IMG/VR virus record: IMGVR_UViG_3300010413_000184 | Span: 1 to 22,729 of that record | Source of the DNA: a virus | Reading direction: 5' to 3' (one strand) | DNA: 22,729 nucleotides | In this document: in pieces, positions 1 to 6,537 of the stretch | Layout: every line of letters starts with the position of its first letter | How positions within the stretch are numbered: the stretch's first letter is position 1 | The notes under the pieces: generated by a model | Seen by the model: the letters and a program-made list of their open reading frames with translations, nothing else | What the model was told of the DNA's origin: nothing | Database searches by the model: none | Made by a program: the position numbers and the translations under genes

Positions 1-831
1 AGCCGCCGCCGCTTCTATCTTGATTCCCGCCTCCTCAAGATAGTTTTTGATTTCCATAATCGCATCCGCGATAGGATCGGGCACGCTCTCGGCAGCGTCA
101 AAGGCCCTGAACAGCTTGTCTATAAGGGAAAGGCTTTCAGGCCCGTGCTTGTCCCAGCGGATGCGCGGGGTTTTTTCCTTCGCGCTTCTTTTTGTGGCCT
201 TGCTCTTTCCGGTTTCGGCGGCCTTGCCTATGGCCTTTTCAATCACGCTTGCCGCCTTGTCGCCGTGTTCCTTCATGGCTTCCATTGCAAAGCGGACGGA
301 AACCTTGCCAGATTTCAGGTGCTTTACAATCTGAGGCGGCGCGGAAAGAAGCGTTAGCAGATTGTTCATGTGTGTGATGGATTTGCCCGTTTTCTGCCGG
401 ATCTCGTCAACCGACCAGCCGAAGTCAAGCAGCCTCTTTACAACCAATGCCTGTTCGATTGTCTCAAGAGGCTTGCCGCTGTTCCTGGTAAGCATCGAAA
501 GCACATGGTCGGCCTCGTTTGAATATCTTTCTTCCAGCTTCACTGGCACGGATTTGATGTCGGCCCCTCTTGATATGGCAAGCAATGCTGCCTCATGCCT
601 GCAAAAGCCGTCAGTTATCCACGGTTCATTGTCAATAAAGCGGATTGTCAATGCCTGCAAAACTCCAAGTTCCGCGATACTGATTGAAAGCATTTCTATA
701 TGCTCCTTAAGCTCGGCGGTCTTTCCCCTGACGTTCCATTTCGGGTCGACCTTCAAATCCTCCGGCCGTAATCTGAATTCGTCCTTACGGCCGACCGCGA
801 AATCCTTTATGCCCTTTTTCTTTCCTGTCAT
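1..831 (-). CDS. ParB-family DNA-binding protein, C-terminus beyond window edge
   Basis: The minus frame is open from the ATG at 831 to base 1, giving 277 codons with no stop, so the gene runs off the left edge. Residues 20-115 look like a ParB/Srx N-terminal domain: a GVLQALTIR stretch (57-65) is followed by DGFCRHEAALLA (74-85), in the place of the usual GERRxRAA nucleotide-binding box, of which the Gly, the second Arg and the Ala are kept. Residues 116-190 match the central KorB/Noc-like helix-turn-helix domain (RNSGKPLETIEQA, then TGKSITHMNNLLTLLSAPP, then KVSVRFAMEA). Residues 205-225 are Lys/Arg-rich. The start overlaps the stop of the preceding small gene by one base (TAATG), with GGAGGGCAGC upstream. 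ParB proteins segregate DNA or act as regulators or nucleases; no ParA partner is visible here, so its role is open. Family assignment is fairly sure, function is not. Confidence 0.8.
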   Translation of the reverse strand, partial: MTGKKKGIKDFAVGRKDEFRLRPEDLKVDPKWNVRGKTAELKEHIEMLSISIAELGVLQALTIRFIDNEPWITDGFCRHEAALLAISRGADIKSVPVKLEERYSNEADHVLSMLTRNSGKPLETIEQALVVKRLLDFGWSVDEIRQKTGKSITHMNNLLTLLSAPPQIVKHLKSGKVSVRFAMEAMKEHGDKAASVIEKAIGKAAETGKSKATKRSAKEKTPRIRWDKHGPESLSLIDKLFRAFDAAESVPDPIADAIMEIKNYLEEAGIKIEAAAA

Positions 832-1022
832 TATTCGCTGCCCTCCTTTAAAGCGTTTTTGATTTTAGTTGCCTTGCCTGGCCTGAATGAATTTACTGCT
901 ATAGAGAAAATGCCGGTATTGTCTTTGTTGAGTAGGCCTATTGAGGTAAAACCCGTTTCCGGGTCTGTGTAGGCCTCAAGAAAAATGCCCTTGTACGACA
1001 ACATATCGCCTATCGTGTTCAT
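831..1022 (-). CDS. small hypothetical protein (63 aa)
   Basis: A 63-residue protein between the XRE regulator and the ParB-like gene. It has no membrane segment or recognised motif. The sequence alternates short hydrophobic and polar stretches (GIFLEAYTDPETGFTSIGLL, residues 12-31), which suggests a small beta-rich fold, followed by a basic C-terminal stretch (RPGKATKIKNALK). The ATG follows GGGCAGGGC, a weak ribosome site. Its stop overlaps the ParB-like start by one base, so the two are probably translationally coupled. By position it could be a toxin or partner paired with the upstream XRE protein, but nothing in the sequence shows this. Confidence 0.6.
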   Translation of the reverse strand: MNTIGDMLSYKGIFLEAYTDPETGFTSIGLLNKDNTGIFSIAVNSFRPGKATKIKNALKEGSE

Positions 1023-1046
1023 GCCCTGCCCTTTCGCTGTTTAAAT

Positions 1047-1068
1047 CAGGGGCCTCAGAATGCCCCTG
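1047..1068 (-). other. intercistronic hairpin after the XRE gene
   Basis: A perfect 7-bp inverted repeat, CAGGGGC (1047-1053) and GCCCCTG (1062-1068), has an 8-base loop and lies just after the XRE stop codon. On the minus strand it is followed by GATTTAAAC, which is not a proper U-tract. It is more likely an attenuator or RNA-stability element that lowers expression of the two downstream genes than a full terminator. Confidence 0.4.
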
Positions 1069-1071
1069 TAA

Positions 1072-1281
1072 TTAACGAAAATAAACGTAGAGGCGCTTTC
1101 CCGTGCTTTCGGCTATCCTGATAAGGGTTTTCAGTGTCACATTTGATTTGCCGCCTTCGATACGGCTTATATGGCCTTGGTCTAAATCCGCCTTTTCGGC
1201 CATTGCCTGGCCGCTGAGGCCTGATTTCCGGCGCTCTCGCTTAACCAATATGCCCAAATCCAGAAGCGTTTTAATCAGCAT
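1072..1281 (-). CDS. XRE-family helix-turn-helix transcriptional regulator
   Basis: A 69-residue protein with one XRE/Cro-C1 type helix-turn-helix: RRKSGLSGQAMAEKADL (18-34) forms the first helices, GHISRIEGGKSNVTL (36-50) holds the recognition helix and the typical ExGxxN turn, and KTLIRIAESTGKRLYVYF (51-68) closes the fold. The size and the C-terminal beta-like strand resemble HigA/HipB-type antitoxins as well as small phage repressors. It is the first gene of an operon with the 63-residue gene and the ParB-like gene. A promoter and a palindrome lie directly upstream, so autoregulation is likely. The -10 hexamer ends five bases before the ATG and there is no Shine-Dalgarno sequence, so the message may be leaderless; a later start is possible but would cut into the first helix. 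Confidence 0.85.
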   Translation of the reverse strand: MLIKTLLDLGILVKRERRKSGLSGQAMAEKADLDQGHISRIEGGKSNVTLKTLIRIAESTGKRLYVYFR

Positions 1282-1286
1282 GCCGT

Positions 1287-1316
1287 ATTATGTAATTTAT
1301 TACATTGTATTGTCAA
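1287..1316 (-). promoter_or_regulatory. promoter of the XRE/ParB operon
   Basis: On the minus strand a perfect -35 TTGACA (1316-1311) is followed after 18 bases by CATAAT (1292-1287), five of six matches to the -10 consensus. The predicted transcript start falls at or next to the ATG at 1281, so the mRNA would be leaderless. The -35 lies just past the U-tract of the late-operon terminator, which insulates this promoter from late transcription. Confidence 0.7.
1290..1305 (-). promoter_or_regulatory. palindromic operator overlapping the -10
   Basis: The 16-base sequence ATGTAATAAATTACAT (minus strand) is an inverted repeat with 7-base arms, ATGTAAT and ATTACAT, around a 2-base centre. It fills the spacer and overlaps the -10 element, where a bound repressor would block RNA polymerase. 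The size and placement suit a dimer of the adjacent XRE protein. This assignment is inferred from position and symmetry. Confidence 0.6.
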
Positions 1317-1317
1317 G

Positions 1318-1358
1318 CAAAAAATAAGGGCCAGAGGCGGGCAGTTCGCCTCCAGCCC
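1318..1358 (-). terminator. rho-independent terminator of the late operon
   Basis: On the minus strand GGGC-TG-GAGGCG pairs with CGCCTC-TG-GCCC around a 7-base loop: a 6-bp GC-rich inner stem (1334-1339 with 1347-1352), a 2x2 internal loop and a 4-bp outer stem (1328-1331 with 1355-1358). TTATTTTTTG follows directly (1327-1318). It lies 17 bases after the stop of the last late gene and upstream of the XRE promoter. Confidence 0.85.
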
Positions 1359-1375
1359 ATGCGGCAGGCGGCAGC

Positions 1376-2167
1376 CTATGGCCCGTATATGCCGTCAAGC
1401 TCTGCAAGCCTATTGTTATAGGCCTGTAAAGCCGCCGCCTTTGCATCGTCTATTTCCTGTTGCGTCCCGAGAATATCTGCCATAGTGCTGTCATGCACAT
1501 ACTGGTTTTGTGCAATCTCATTCATGGTTGCCTTTTCCGTTGCCTTTTCACCGGCAGTGAGTCCGTCAATCCTGTTGGCTTCGATTATGTCGATCTCCGC
1601 CTGGTCTGGTTCCACATAAAGGGCTTCAGCCGGTATGTCCTCGTCAGGCTCGGTCGCTGATATCCAGCTAAGTGAATTCGGCAGCCTGTAAACAGTGCCT
1701 CTGACGCTATCGGCCTGAACATGGCCGGTAAAATCTCCATTAGCGTCAACGTTGATTTTTACATACTTGTTTTCGACCATATCTGCGCTTACCAGATCCG
1801 CCGTTGCATCGTCCACAAGCACTGATTCCATAGGCGTCAGATAGATGGGATTTGCCGCTATGTAATCAGCCTCCATCTGCCTTAAGGTTGCCTGCTGCTG
1901 GGCCACAAGGGTTAGCTTGTTTTGCATTTCGGTTAAAATCGCCGAAGGCAATGTGTCAGGCTTGCCCACCTTGTAGCCATCAGCAACTAGCTGATTGATA
2001 TAATCGTTATAGGTAGTGATTCTGGCCAGAAGTTCGGCATACTCGGGAGTCGTTTGTAATGCGGTGATAGCCGCATTCCTGGTTTCGCGCGGGTCTATCT
2101 TTGCGGACGATATGCCAAGTGCTATCCTGTTTCCATTGCTAGATATATTATATGTTATGCTTTTCAT
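1376..2167 (-). CDS. hypothetical late protein, possibly fibre-associated
   Basis: A 263-residue protein encoded last in the late operon, directly after the tail-collar fibre gene. The start follows GGGAGGGCAG, a good ribosome site. I do not recognise a family. Residues about 28-105 and 190-260 are predicted to be mostly helical, rich in Ala, Gln, Glu and Asp, with a likely beta-strand section between them (about 108-185, with KYVKINVDANGDFTGHV). In many phages the gene after a fibre encodes a fibre assembly chaperone, and the short acidic Tyr/Pro stretch ALYVEPDQAEIDI with a helical tail would be compatible with that. This is inference from position; it could instead be a minor structural protein. 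Confidence 0.65.
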   Translation of the reverse strand: MKSITYNISSNGNRIALGISSAKIDPRETRNAAITALQTTPEYAELLARITTYNDYINQLVADGYKVGKPDTLPSAILTEMQNKLTLVAQQQATLRQMEADYIAANPIYLTPMESVLVDDATADLVSADMVENKYVKINVDANGDFTGHVQADSVRGTVYRLPNSLSWISATEPDEDIPAEALYVEPDQAEIDIIEANRIDGLTAGEKATEKATMNEIAQNQYVHDSTMADILGTQQEIDDAKAAALQAYNNRLAELDGIYGP

Positions 2168-2176
2168 CTGCCCTCC

Positions 2177-2917
2177 CTAGTACCTTATCCAGACATAGCC
2201 TGTATAGTTTATCGGCCTGGTTTCATTTCCTACCCTTACCGGCGTACTGTAAATTCCTGAGTTCTTAGCCTCGGATGAAATACCCTGGTCGACGGCAGGA
2301 ACAGCGCTGTAACCAACTGTCTGACCGGCTGTTATTTCATCGGTTGTATCGCCATAGTTTGCGACCGATCCTGCAACTGACTGTCTAACTCCGTTCCAAT
2401 GCCTGTGCCCCTGCATCTGGTCGGTTTGCGGTGCGGCAAAAACACGGCCCGGGTCTACTCCTGCCCCGGCGTCAAAAGCTCTCCTGAATTTTCCACGCGC
2501 GGCGGGAAGGCGAAAAGTTCCGACTGGTTCGCCGCCAGTATTCCATTTCGTGCCTATTGCCGCGTATAGCTCGGGATATGTCGCCTGACTTATGGTCGAG
2601 CCGTCACATACAAGCGCACGAACATTCAGAAGCGCCGGATCTGAATCACTTCCAAAATCAATAAATGCGCCAACCGGAAGTACAGCCTCCAGTATTCGCA
2701 CAAGATCGCTATCCCCGACCTGTTCCTGCAAGTCAGAAGGCATCAAACCGAAATGGTCAAGAGCCGCATACATTCCAAGTATGGGGTCGTTTGCCCATTC
2801 TGCAATTGCCGGGCTGCCGTTTCCGCTTCCAAGCGGGTTGCTGTTTATAAGCCGCCCGTATGGGTAAGGGGCCGATGGCGCTTCTATTACAATGCCAAGG
2901 TTGTCTAGTCTGAACAT
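2177..2917 (-). CDS. tail fibre protein with phage tail-collar domain
   Basis: A 246-residue protein. Residues 81-150 carry the tail-collar signature: PVGAFIDFG, then VCDGSTISQATYPELYAAIG, then a Gly-rich turn and GTFRLPAARGKF. Residues 166-173 hold DQMQGHRH; such His-rich motifs in short fibres often bind metal in the trimer. The C-terminus ends NETRPINYTGYVWIRY, the usual end of collar-type fibres. The first 75 residues probably attach it to the baseplate. This is a short fibre compared with P2 gpH, so it may be a minimal receptor-binding protein. The start follows GAGGAGG at good spacing. The gene is separated from the baseplate genes by the lysis cassette. Confidence 0.85.
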   Translation of the reverse strand: MFRLDNLGIVIEAPSAPYPYGRLINSNPLGSGNGSPAIAEWANDPILGMYAALDHFGLMPSDLQEQVGDSDLVRILEAVLPVGAFIDFGSDSDPALLNVRALVCDGSTISQATYPELYAAIGTKWNTGGEPVGTFRLPAARGKFRRAFDAGAGVDPGRVFAAPQTDQMQGHRHWNGVRQSVAGSVANYGDTTDEITAGQTVGYSAVPAVDQGISSEAKNSGIYSTPVRVGNETRPINYTGYVWIRY

Positions 2918-2932
2918 TTGCCTTTTCCTCCT

Positions 2933-3442
2933 CTATTTCAAAGCCATGAGCTTTGTTTTTGTATGGCTACCAAGCGTCGTGCCGTGGAAATACTGCATTG
3001 AGCCTATCCATGCTGTGCCCAATGAGCCCACCATGTAATTGACTATGGCCTTGTTTGCTTCGGGAATCTCCACAAAGCACATTGCCGCAAGAGAGCCGAA
3101 AAACCCTATGGTAAGAAGTATTGAAAGTATTCCCGGCATTTTCGAGTCCTTATGCGTTGCCCTGGCATCGGCCTTGTCATTAAAAACAAGTTCATCCTCC
3201 TTGATTCCAAGCTCTTTCATTTTCAGACGGAGTTCGGAATCAATCTGCTTAAGCTGAACAAGCTGTTCTGGCGTTGCCTTTTCTATGTACTCTGCCATTT
3301 GTGCATCGTCAGGCGGCGTGTCTCCCTGGTGGTTAAATACAGCGCCTATAGCCTTTGTCGCGAGTCCGCCCCACGGGCCGCCTATCATGGTTGCGGCGAT
3401 GGGCGCGACCTTTGATATTATCTGCTTCCATTTAGCGTCCAT
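2933..3442 (-). CDS. holin, 3-TM gene-transfer-agent type
   Basis: A 169-residue protein with a hydrophobic N-terminal segment (about 8-35, Gly-rich: IGGPWGGLATKAIGAVF), a charged middle (50-100) and two clear membrane segments (about 103-124 and 132-150). The layout, and the ADARATHKDSK stretch just before the second segment, resemble the family of three-TM holins first described for gene-transfer-agent release. Such proteins open the inner membrane so that the endolysin reaches the cell wall. The gene overlaps the endolysin stop by 11 bases and starts after GCAGGAGGGCAGTT. An inner-membrane holin next to an M15 endolysin without a signal peptide fits classical holin/endolysin lysis. Confidence 0.75.
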   Translation of the reverse strand: MDAKWKQIISKVAPIAATMIGGPWGGLATKAIGAVFNHQGDTPPDDAQMAEYIEKATPEQLVQLKQIDSELRLKMKELGIKEDELVFNDKADARATHKDSKMPGILSILLTIGFFGSLAAMCFVEIPEANKAIVNYMVGSLGTAWIGSMQYFHGTTLGSHTKTKLMALK

Positions 3443-3965
3443 AACTGCCCTCCTGCAATAGCTGTCTTAACCGCTTCCAGTACATATGCTGGTAATGCGG
3501 CGAATCGACAAATTTGTGGTCGTCAAACCTGTTATCACCATTCCAATCAGCGCCGTTTACAAGCGGTATGTTATGCGCTCTGAATACTCCGATTATCACG
3601 CCCGCACAATGCCGCATCCTCTTTATGTTCTCGATGATTTCGGCGGCCTCTTTTTCATCCCCGCGCTGTATTGCTTCCCATAGCTCCCCGGTTCCGCGCC
3701 AGTCTACACCGTGGGGTTTCTCTGGATAGTATGGCATGGCGTCAAAGGCAAAAACGCGGTCATTGTCTTTAAGCGGGTTATGCGCGCTGTCAGGAAACTT
3801 AACCGTTGTTCTGCCTTCGTCAAAAAGCATATTCTGCCTGGCCCAGATTCGACGGCCCTCAAGCAGCTTGATGTCGATTATCTTGATTACGTCCATCAAG
3901 GGTGCTTCATAGGACGGATCCAGTTCTGATACTATCTGCAATGATGATTCCGAATACTTATACAT
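3432..3965 (-). CDS. endolysin, M15-family L-alanyl-D-glutamate peptidase
   Basis: A 177-residue protein with the M15C (VanY/CwlK-like) zinc peptidase motifs: SAH (60-62) and AFD (73-75), corresponding to SxH and AxD, and GADWNGDNRFDD (138-149) then DSPHYQ (154-159) with the third metal ligand His157. Expected zinc ligands are His62, Asp75 and His157. The enzyme would cut the L-Ala-D-Glu bond of peptidoglycan stem peptides. No signal peptide or membrane anchor is present, so export needs the downstream holin. I chose the ATG at 3965 because AAGGAGG lies six bases before it; a TTG one codon upstream is also possible. The start overlaps the preceding 46-residue gene by 8 bases. It is a compact, single-domain enzyme with no separate wall-binding domain. 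Confidence 0.88.
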   Translation of the reverse strand: MYKYSESSLQIVSELDPSYEAPLMDVIKIIDIKLLEGRRIWARQNMLFDEGRTTVKFPDSAHNPLKDNDRVFAFDAMPYYPEKPHGVDWRGTGELWEAIQRGDEKEAAEIIENIKRMRHCAGVIIGVFRAHNIPLVNGADWNGDNRFDDHKFVDSPHYQHMYWKRLRQLLQEGSYGR

Positions 3966-4098
3966 CAAGCGCCTCCTTGTCCAATGCTATCAAAAGGTTC
4001 TTGCCGTATGTCTCTTTCAGGTATTCTATAAAGGCTATGCGCTCGGGGCCTTTGCATTTTTCCCATGCCGTAATTATATCATTTTCGGATTTGCTCAT
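3958..4098 (-). CDS. small protein of the lysis cassette (46 aa)
   Basis: A 46-residue reading frame running from MSKSENDI to LDKEALDV. It starts by a 4-base ATGA overlap with the coiled-coil membrane protein and ends by an 8-base overlap with the endolysin, which is the tight coupling seen for the real genes here. It is soluble, amphipathic and probably all-helical, with no membrane segment. The function is unknown. Its place between a membrane protein and the endolysin suggests a role in lysis timing, or just a carrier of the endolysin ribosome site (AAGGAGG lies inside its last codons). Confidence 0.55.
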   Translation of the reverse strand: MSKSENDIITAWEKCKGPERIAFIEYLKETYGKNLLIALDKEALDV

Positions 4099-4592
4099 TG
4101 CCCGCCCAATGCCGGTAAAAGGTATTTGAATATTCCAAGCGTTGTGCTTAGAAGCAGTAACAGCTTGAGCATTTCGCCTATATCAAGTTTGCTCCTGAGC
4201 TTTCCCTCGTTCTGCTTGTCCGCGACCTTGAGGTCGCCTATCTTTTCCGCTATGGATGTTTTTATATTGCCCGCAAGTTTGGTGCTTTCATTTACTGCAT
4301 TAGTTACCCTGGCATGTAAGGCCCTGTCCTCTGCCTCAAGTTTGCCATGCTCCTTTTCATTTATCCTTGCCATTTCCTGAATTGATTTTGCAAGCGATTT
4401 AACCTCGGTTGCCGTTGTTGCAAGGTTCACGACCGCCGCTTCCATGTGCATTGAATTTTCTTCTATGGTCTTTGATAACCTGGCATAATCATTTTTAATC
4501 TGTTTGTATTGCATATCCATTACCGCGATCCTTTGCGATATATTTTTATTGGGCGGGCAGCTTTCAGGATCCTGGCAATGTTCAGTCCCCAT
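4095..4592 (-). CDS. coiled-coil protein with C-terminal membrane anchor, lysis cassette
   Basis: A 165-residue protein. Residues 1-15 hold two cysteines (Cys6, Cys12) near prolines; residues about 17-130 form a long, highly charged helical coiled coil; residues 140-161 (MLKLLLLLSTTLGIFKYLLP) form one membrane segment, leaving only a few residues outside. Topology resembles XhlA-type accessory lysis proteins, which have a cytoplasmic coiled coil and a C-terminal anchor, but no family match is claimed. It starts the lysis cassette, directly after the baseplate gpI-like gene. I chose the ATG at 4592 because TAGGAGG lies four bases before it and the frame upstream would overlap the previous gene by 31 bases. 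Confidence 0.65.
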   Translation of the reverse strand: MGTEHCQDPESCPPNKNISQRIAVMDMQYKQIKNDYARLSKTIEENSMHMEAAVVNLATTATEVKSLAKSIQEMARINEKEHGKLEAEDRALHARVTNAVNESTKLAGNIKTSIAEKIGDLKVADKQNEGKLRSKLDIGEMLKLLLLLSTTLGIFKYLLPALGGQ

Positions 4593-4600
4593 GAGTCCTC

Positions 4601-5344
4601 CTATACAAGATTTAATGATGCCAAAGCCCATGTCCTTATAGGCTTGTATCTCAAAACCAGTTCCCGGAATTCGCTATAACGTGATGCCGGGATATTGGCA
4701 ATTGCAGTAATATCAAGAGGATCGCCGGATATGTAAAAAAAGAATTTCCACCTGTAAGGGTCAATAGGGCAGAAATCCTCGTTTTCAAGTTCGCCGTCAA
4801 TATGGTTCTGTATTATGCGGGGCCTGTTAATATCAAGCACCAAATTATCACCGAGCACAAAATCACCAAGTATTGCACCGGCAGTAATGAATTGATTGCA
4901 TGGGTCTATCGAAGCAAGAAAGCCCGATACAATGCCCTCAAGGTTGAAATCTCCCAGCACTACGTCGCCTAGTATCGATTGAAAATCGGCCGAATAAACG
5001 CCCGGAGTGACATAAACATCAAAGCCGCTTTCCCTCAACTTGTCCTGCACATATTCCTGAGTCTGTCCACCCCTGTTATTCCATTGTGTTTCCAGCCTGG
5101 CGCGGCGCTCAGCGATAGTAAGCGCCGGGTTGAAAGGCAGCCTGAATCTTGATTCCCAATCCGGTATAAAGGATTCTTCCATCAGGGACGGGAAAATTGA
5201 ATCTCTTACAGTATTTATGTAAATGTAATACTTTTGCAGTTCATCGCCAATTCCGCTGATGATAGCTGACATTACCTTGAATGGCCTTTGAAGCCATGCG
5301 CGGCCGGTTGTTAAATGACTGCTTATAATTTTCTGGAAATCCAT
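4601..5344 (-). CDS. baseplate wedge protein, Mu gp48 / P2 gpI-like
   Basis: A 247-residue protein in the position after the gpJ-like gene, as in P2 and Mu. The N-terminus (HLTTGRAWLQRP, 10-21) and the C-terminus (YRWKFFFYIS, 197-206, then ASRYSEFRELVLRYKPIRTW, 220-239) match the DUF2313/YmfQ pattern, where a Trp/Phe-rich strand precedes a helix ending in KPxxT. In Mu and P2 this protein joins the baseplate wedge to the tail fibres. Residues 124-132 (ILGDVVLGD) and 158-166 (ILGDFVLGD) are a near-exact internal duplication. The start overlaps the upstream stop by one base (TAATG), with no clear Shine-Dalgarno site, so translation is probably coupled. Confidence 0.75.
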   Translation of the reverse strand: MDFQKIISSHLTTGRAWLQRPFKVMSAIISGIGDELQKYYIYINTVRDSIFPSLMEESFIPDWESRFRLPFNPALTIAERRARLETQWNNRGGQTQEYVQDKLRESGFDVYVTPGVYSADFQSILGDVVLGDFNLEGIVSGFLASIDPCNQFITAGAILGDFVLGDNLVLDINRPRIIQNHIDGELENEDFCPIDPYRWKFFFYISGDPLDITAIANIPASRYSEFRELVLRYKPIRTWALASLNLV

Positions 5345-6537
5345 TATGAATAAATTATATTTCCCGCTTTTGATTTTTCTCCGTTGTCAAGCTGGTAAAC
5401 GTCAATAGGAATAGTATTCAATTCAAGCAGCAGGTCGTTGATAGTTCCGCCTAATTGACTTATCGCGGAAACGGCCACTGCCAGAAGTTCAGCGCGTGAA
5501 ACAATATCATTCTTTTCGTCCAGAAAATCAGCGCCATCAAGGAATGGCTTTTTATTCTTTAGCGTCGTTACAAGGGCATCATTAATCCTTGATTGCGCGG
5601 CCGGTATATCAGGTGCATTAAGGCCGACAATCTCTATATCAAAAAGAAGCAGCATAATAGGAAGCATAATCACTACGTCAGACAACGGCTTGCGCTGGAG
5701 GCCGGTTTCAGGGTCAATGAGTATCGCATCATAAGCGGCATCGAGCACGTCCTGTGTTGGGATTCCGTCAGGGTCTACCTCCGGCGTCGCCTCTATATAA
5801 ACGTTGATTTTGCCGGGCTCTATTATATCGCTGTAAGGATACGATGCCGCCACGCCTTCCGCATCAAGGGGCCATCTCTTATAATCAATCCTCGCGCCCC
5901 CCTGTGGTGCAAGTCTCAGGACGCTTACAACACGGGGCCGGTATGATTTTTCTATATCCTCGCCATCCGTCGCGGTAGTCTCAACCGCGCTCACAATGGC
6001 AGGATTATCAATGCCCGAGAATGGATTAACCGTTATAACTTCCGCGCCTATTGGTAATGCATATTCAGTATTTTCTCTATCCTCTGGAACGCTGGCCTTT
6101 ATAATGCCTTGGGCCGCGCCTCCGGCAATTGTTATTTCAGCCTCAAGCAGATATATATTGCCGGTGCTGCTTCTGTAGGCAGTACCGGCAAGGAGTGTGC
6201 TGCCGTCAGTTCCGGCTATATCAATAGTGTATCTAGGGGCCTGTCCCGGCTTGGGTTCGCCTACTTTCAATAGCCTGCCCCATTGTTGTAAACGTCCGCC
6301 ATCCACAACGTTTTCATCATCCGCCGTTTGCGGGTCTGTCTGGTTTAGTATCCATAATCCAAATGTATAAACAAGCCTTATAACTGGCGCGATTGCCGAG
6401 GCGAGGACAAAAAGGGCAGACTTGAATGATCTCTGAATCTTTATTGAGCCCCGAGGCAAACCCTGTATTTCAGAAAATCTGCTTTCCCAAGCATTAATGA
6501 TAGAATCTCTGATTTCTATGGTAGTCGGTATATGCAT
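5344..6537 (-). CDS. baseplate J-like protein (Mu gp47 / P2 gpJ)
   Basis: A 397-residue protein of the baseplate J family, length close to Mu gp47. The N-terminal helices (TTIEIRDSIINAWESRF, 5-21) are followed by a segment typical of the family (FVLASAIAPVIRLVYTFGLW), the ENVVDGGRLQQWGRLLKV stretch, a Gly-rich beta domain with PAGT-like turns (LLAGTAYRSSTGNIY) and a C-terminal helical part. It forms the main wedge of the contractile-tail baseplate with the gp46- and gp48-like proteins. Both ends are coupled by TAATG one-base overlaps with its neighbours. Confidence 0.88.
   Translation of the reverse strand: MHIPTTIEIRDSIINAWESRFSEIQGLPRGSIKIQRSFKSALFVLASAIAPVIRLVYTFGLWILNQTDPQTADDENVVDGGRLQQWGRLLKVGEPKPGQAPRYTIDIAGTDGSTLLAGTAYRSSTGNIYLLEAEITIAGGAAQGIIKASVPEDRENTEYALPIGAEVITVNPFSGIDNPAIVSAVETTATDGEDIEKSYRPRVVSVLRLAPQGGARIDYKRWPLDAEGVAASYPYSDIIEPGKINVYIEATPEVDPDGIPTQDVLDAAYDAILIDPETGLQRKPLSDVVIMLPIMLLLFDIEIVGLNAPDIPAAQSRINDALVTTLKNKKPFLDGADFLDEKNDIVSRAELLAVAVSAISQLGGTINDLLLELNTIPIDVYQLDNGEKSKAGNIIYS

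Noticed and set aside
362-862. Plus-strand reading frame of 166 codons
   Set aside because: The opposite strand encodes a ParB-like protein with clear domain patterns and a coupled start.
1072-1281. HigA-type antitoxin of a known toxin-antitoxin pair
   Set aside because: The neighbouring 63-residue protein has no recognisable HigB/RelE features, so the pair cannot be claimed.
2177-2530. Diversity-generating variable region at the fibre C-terminus
   Set aside because: No reverse transcriptase or second copy of the region is present in the window.
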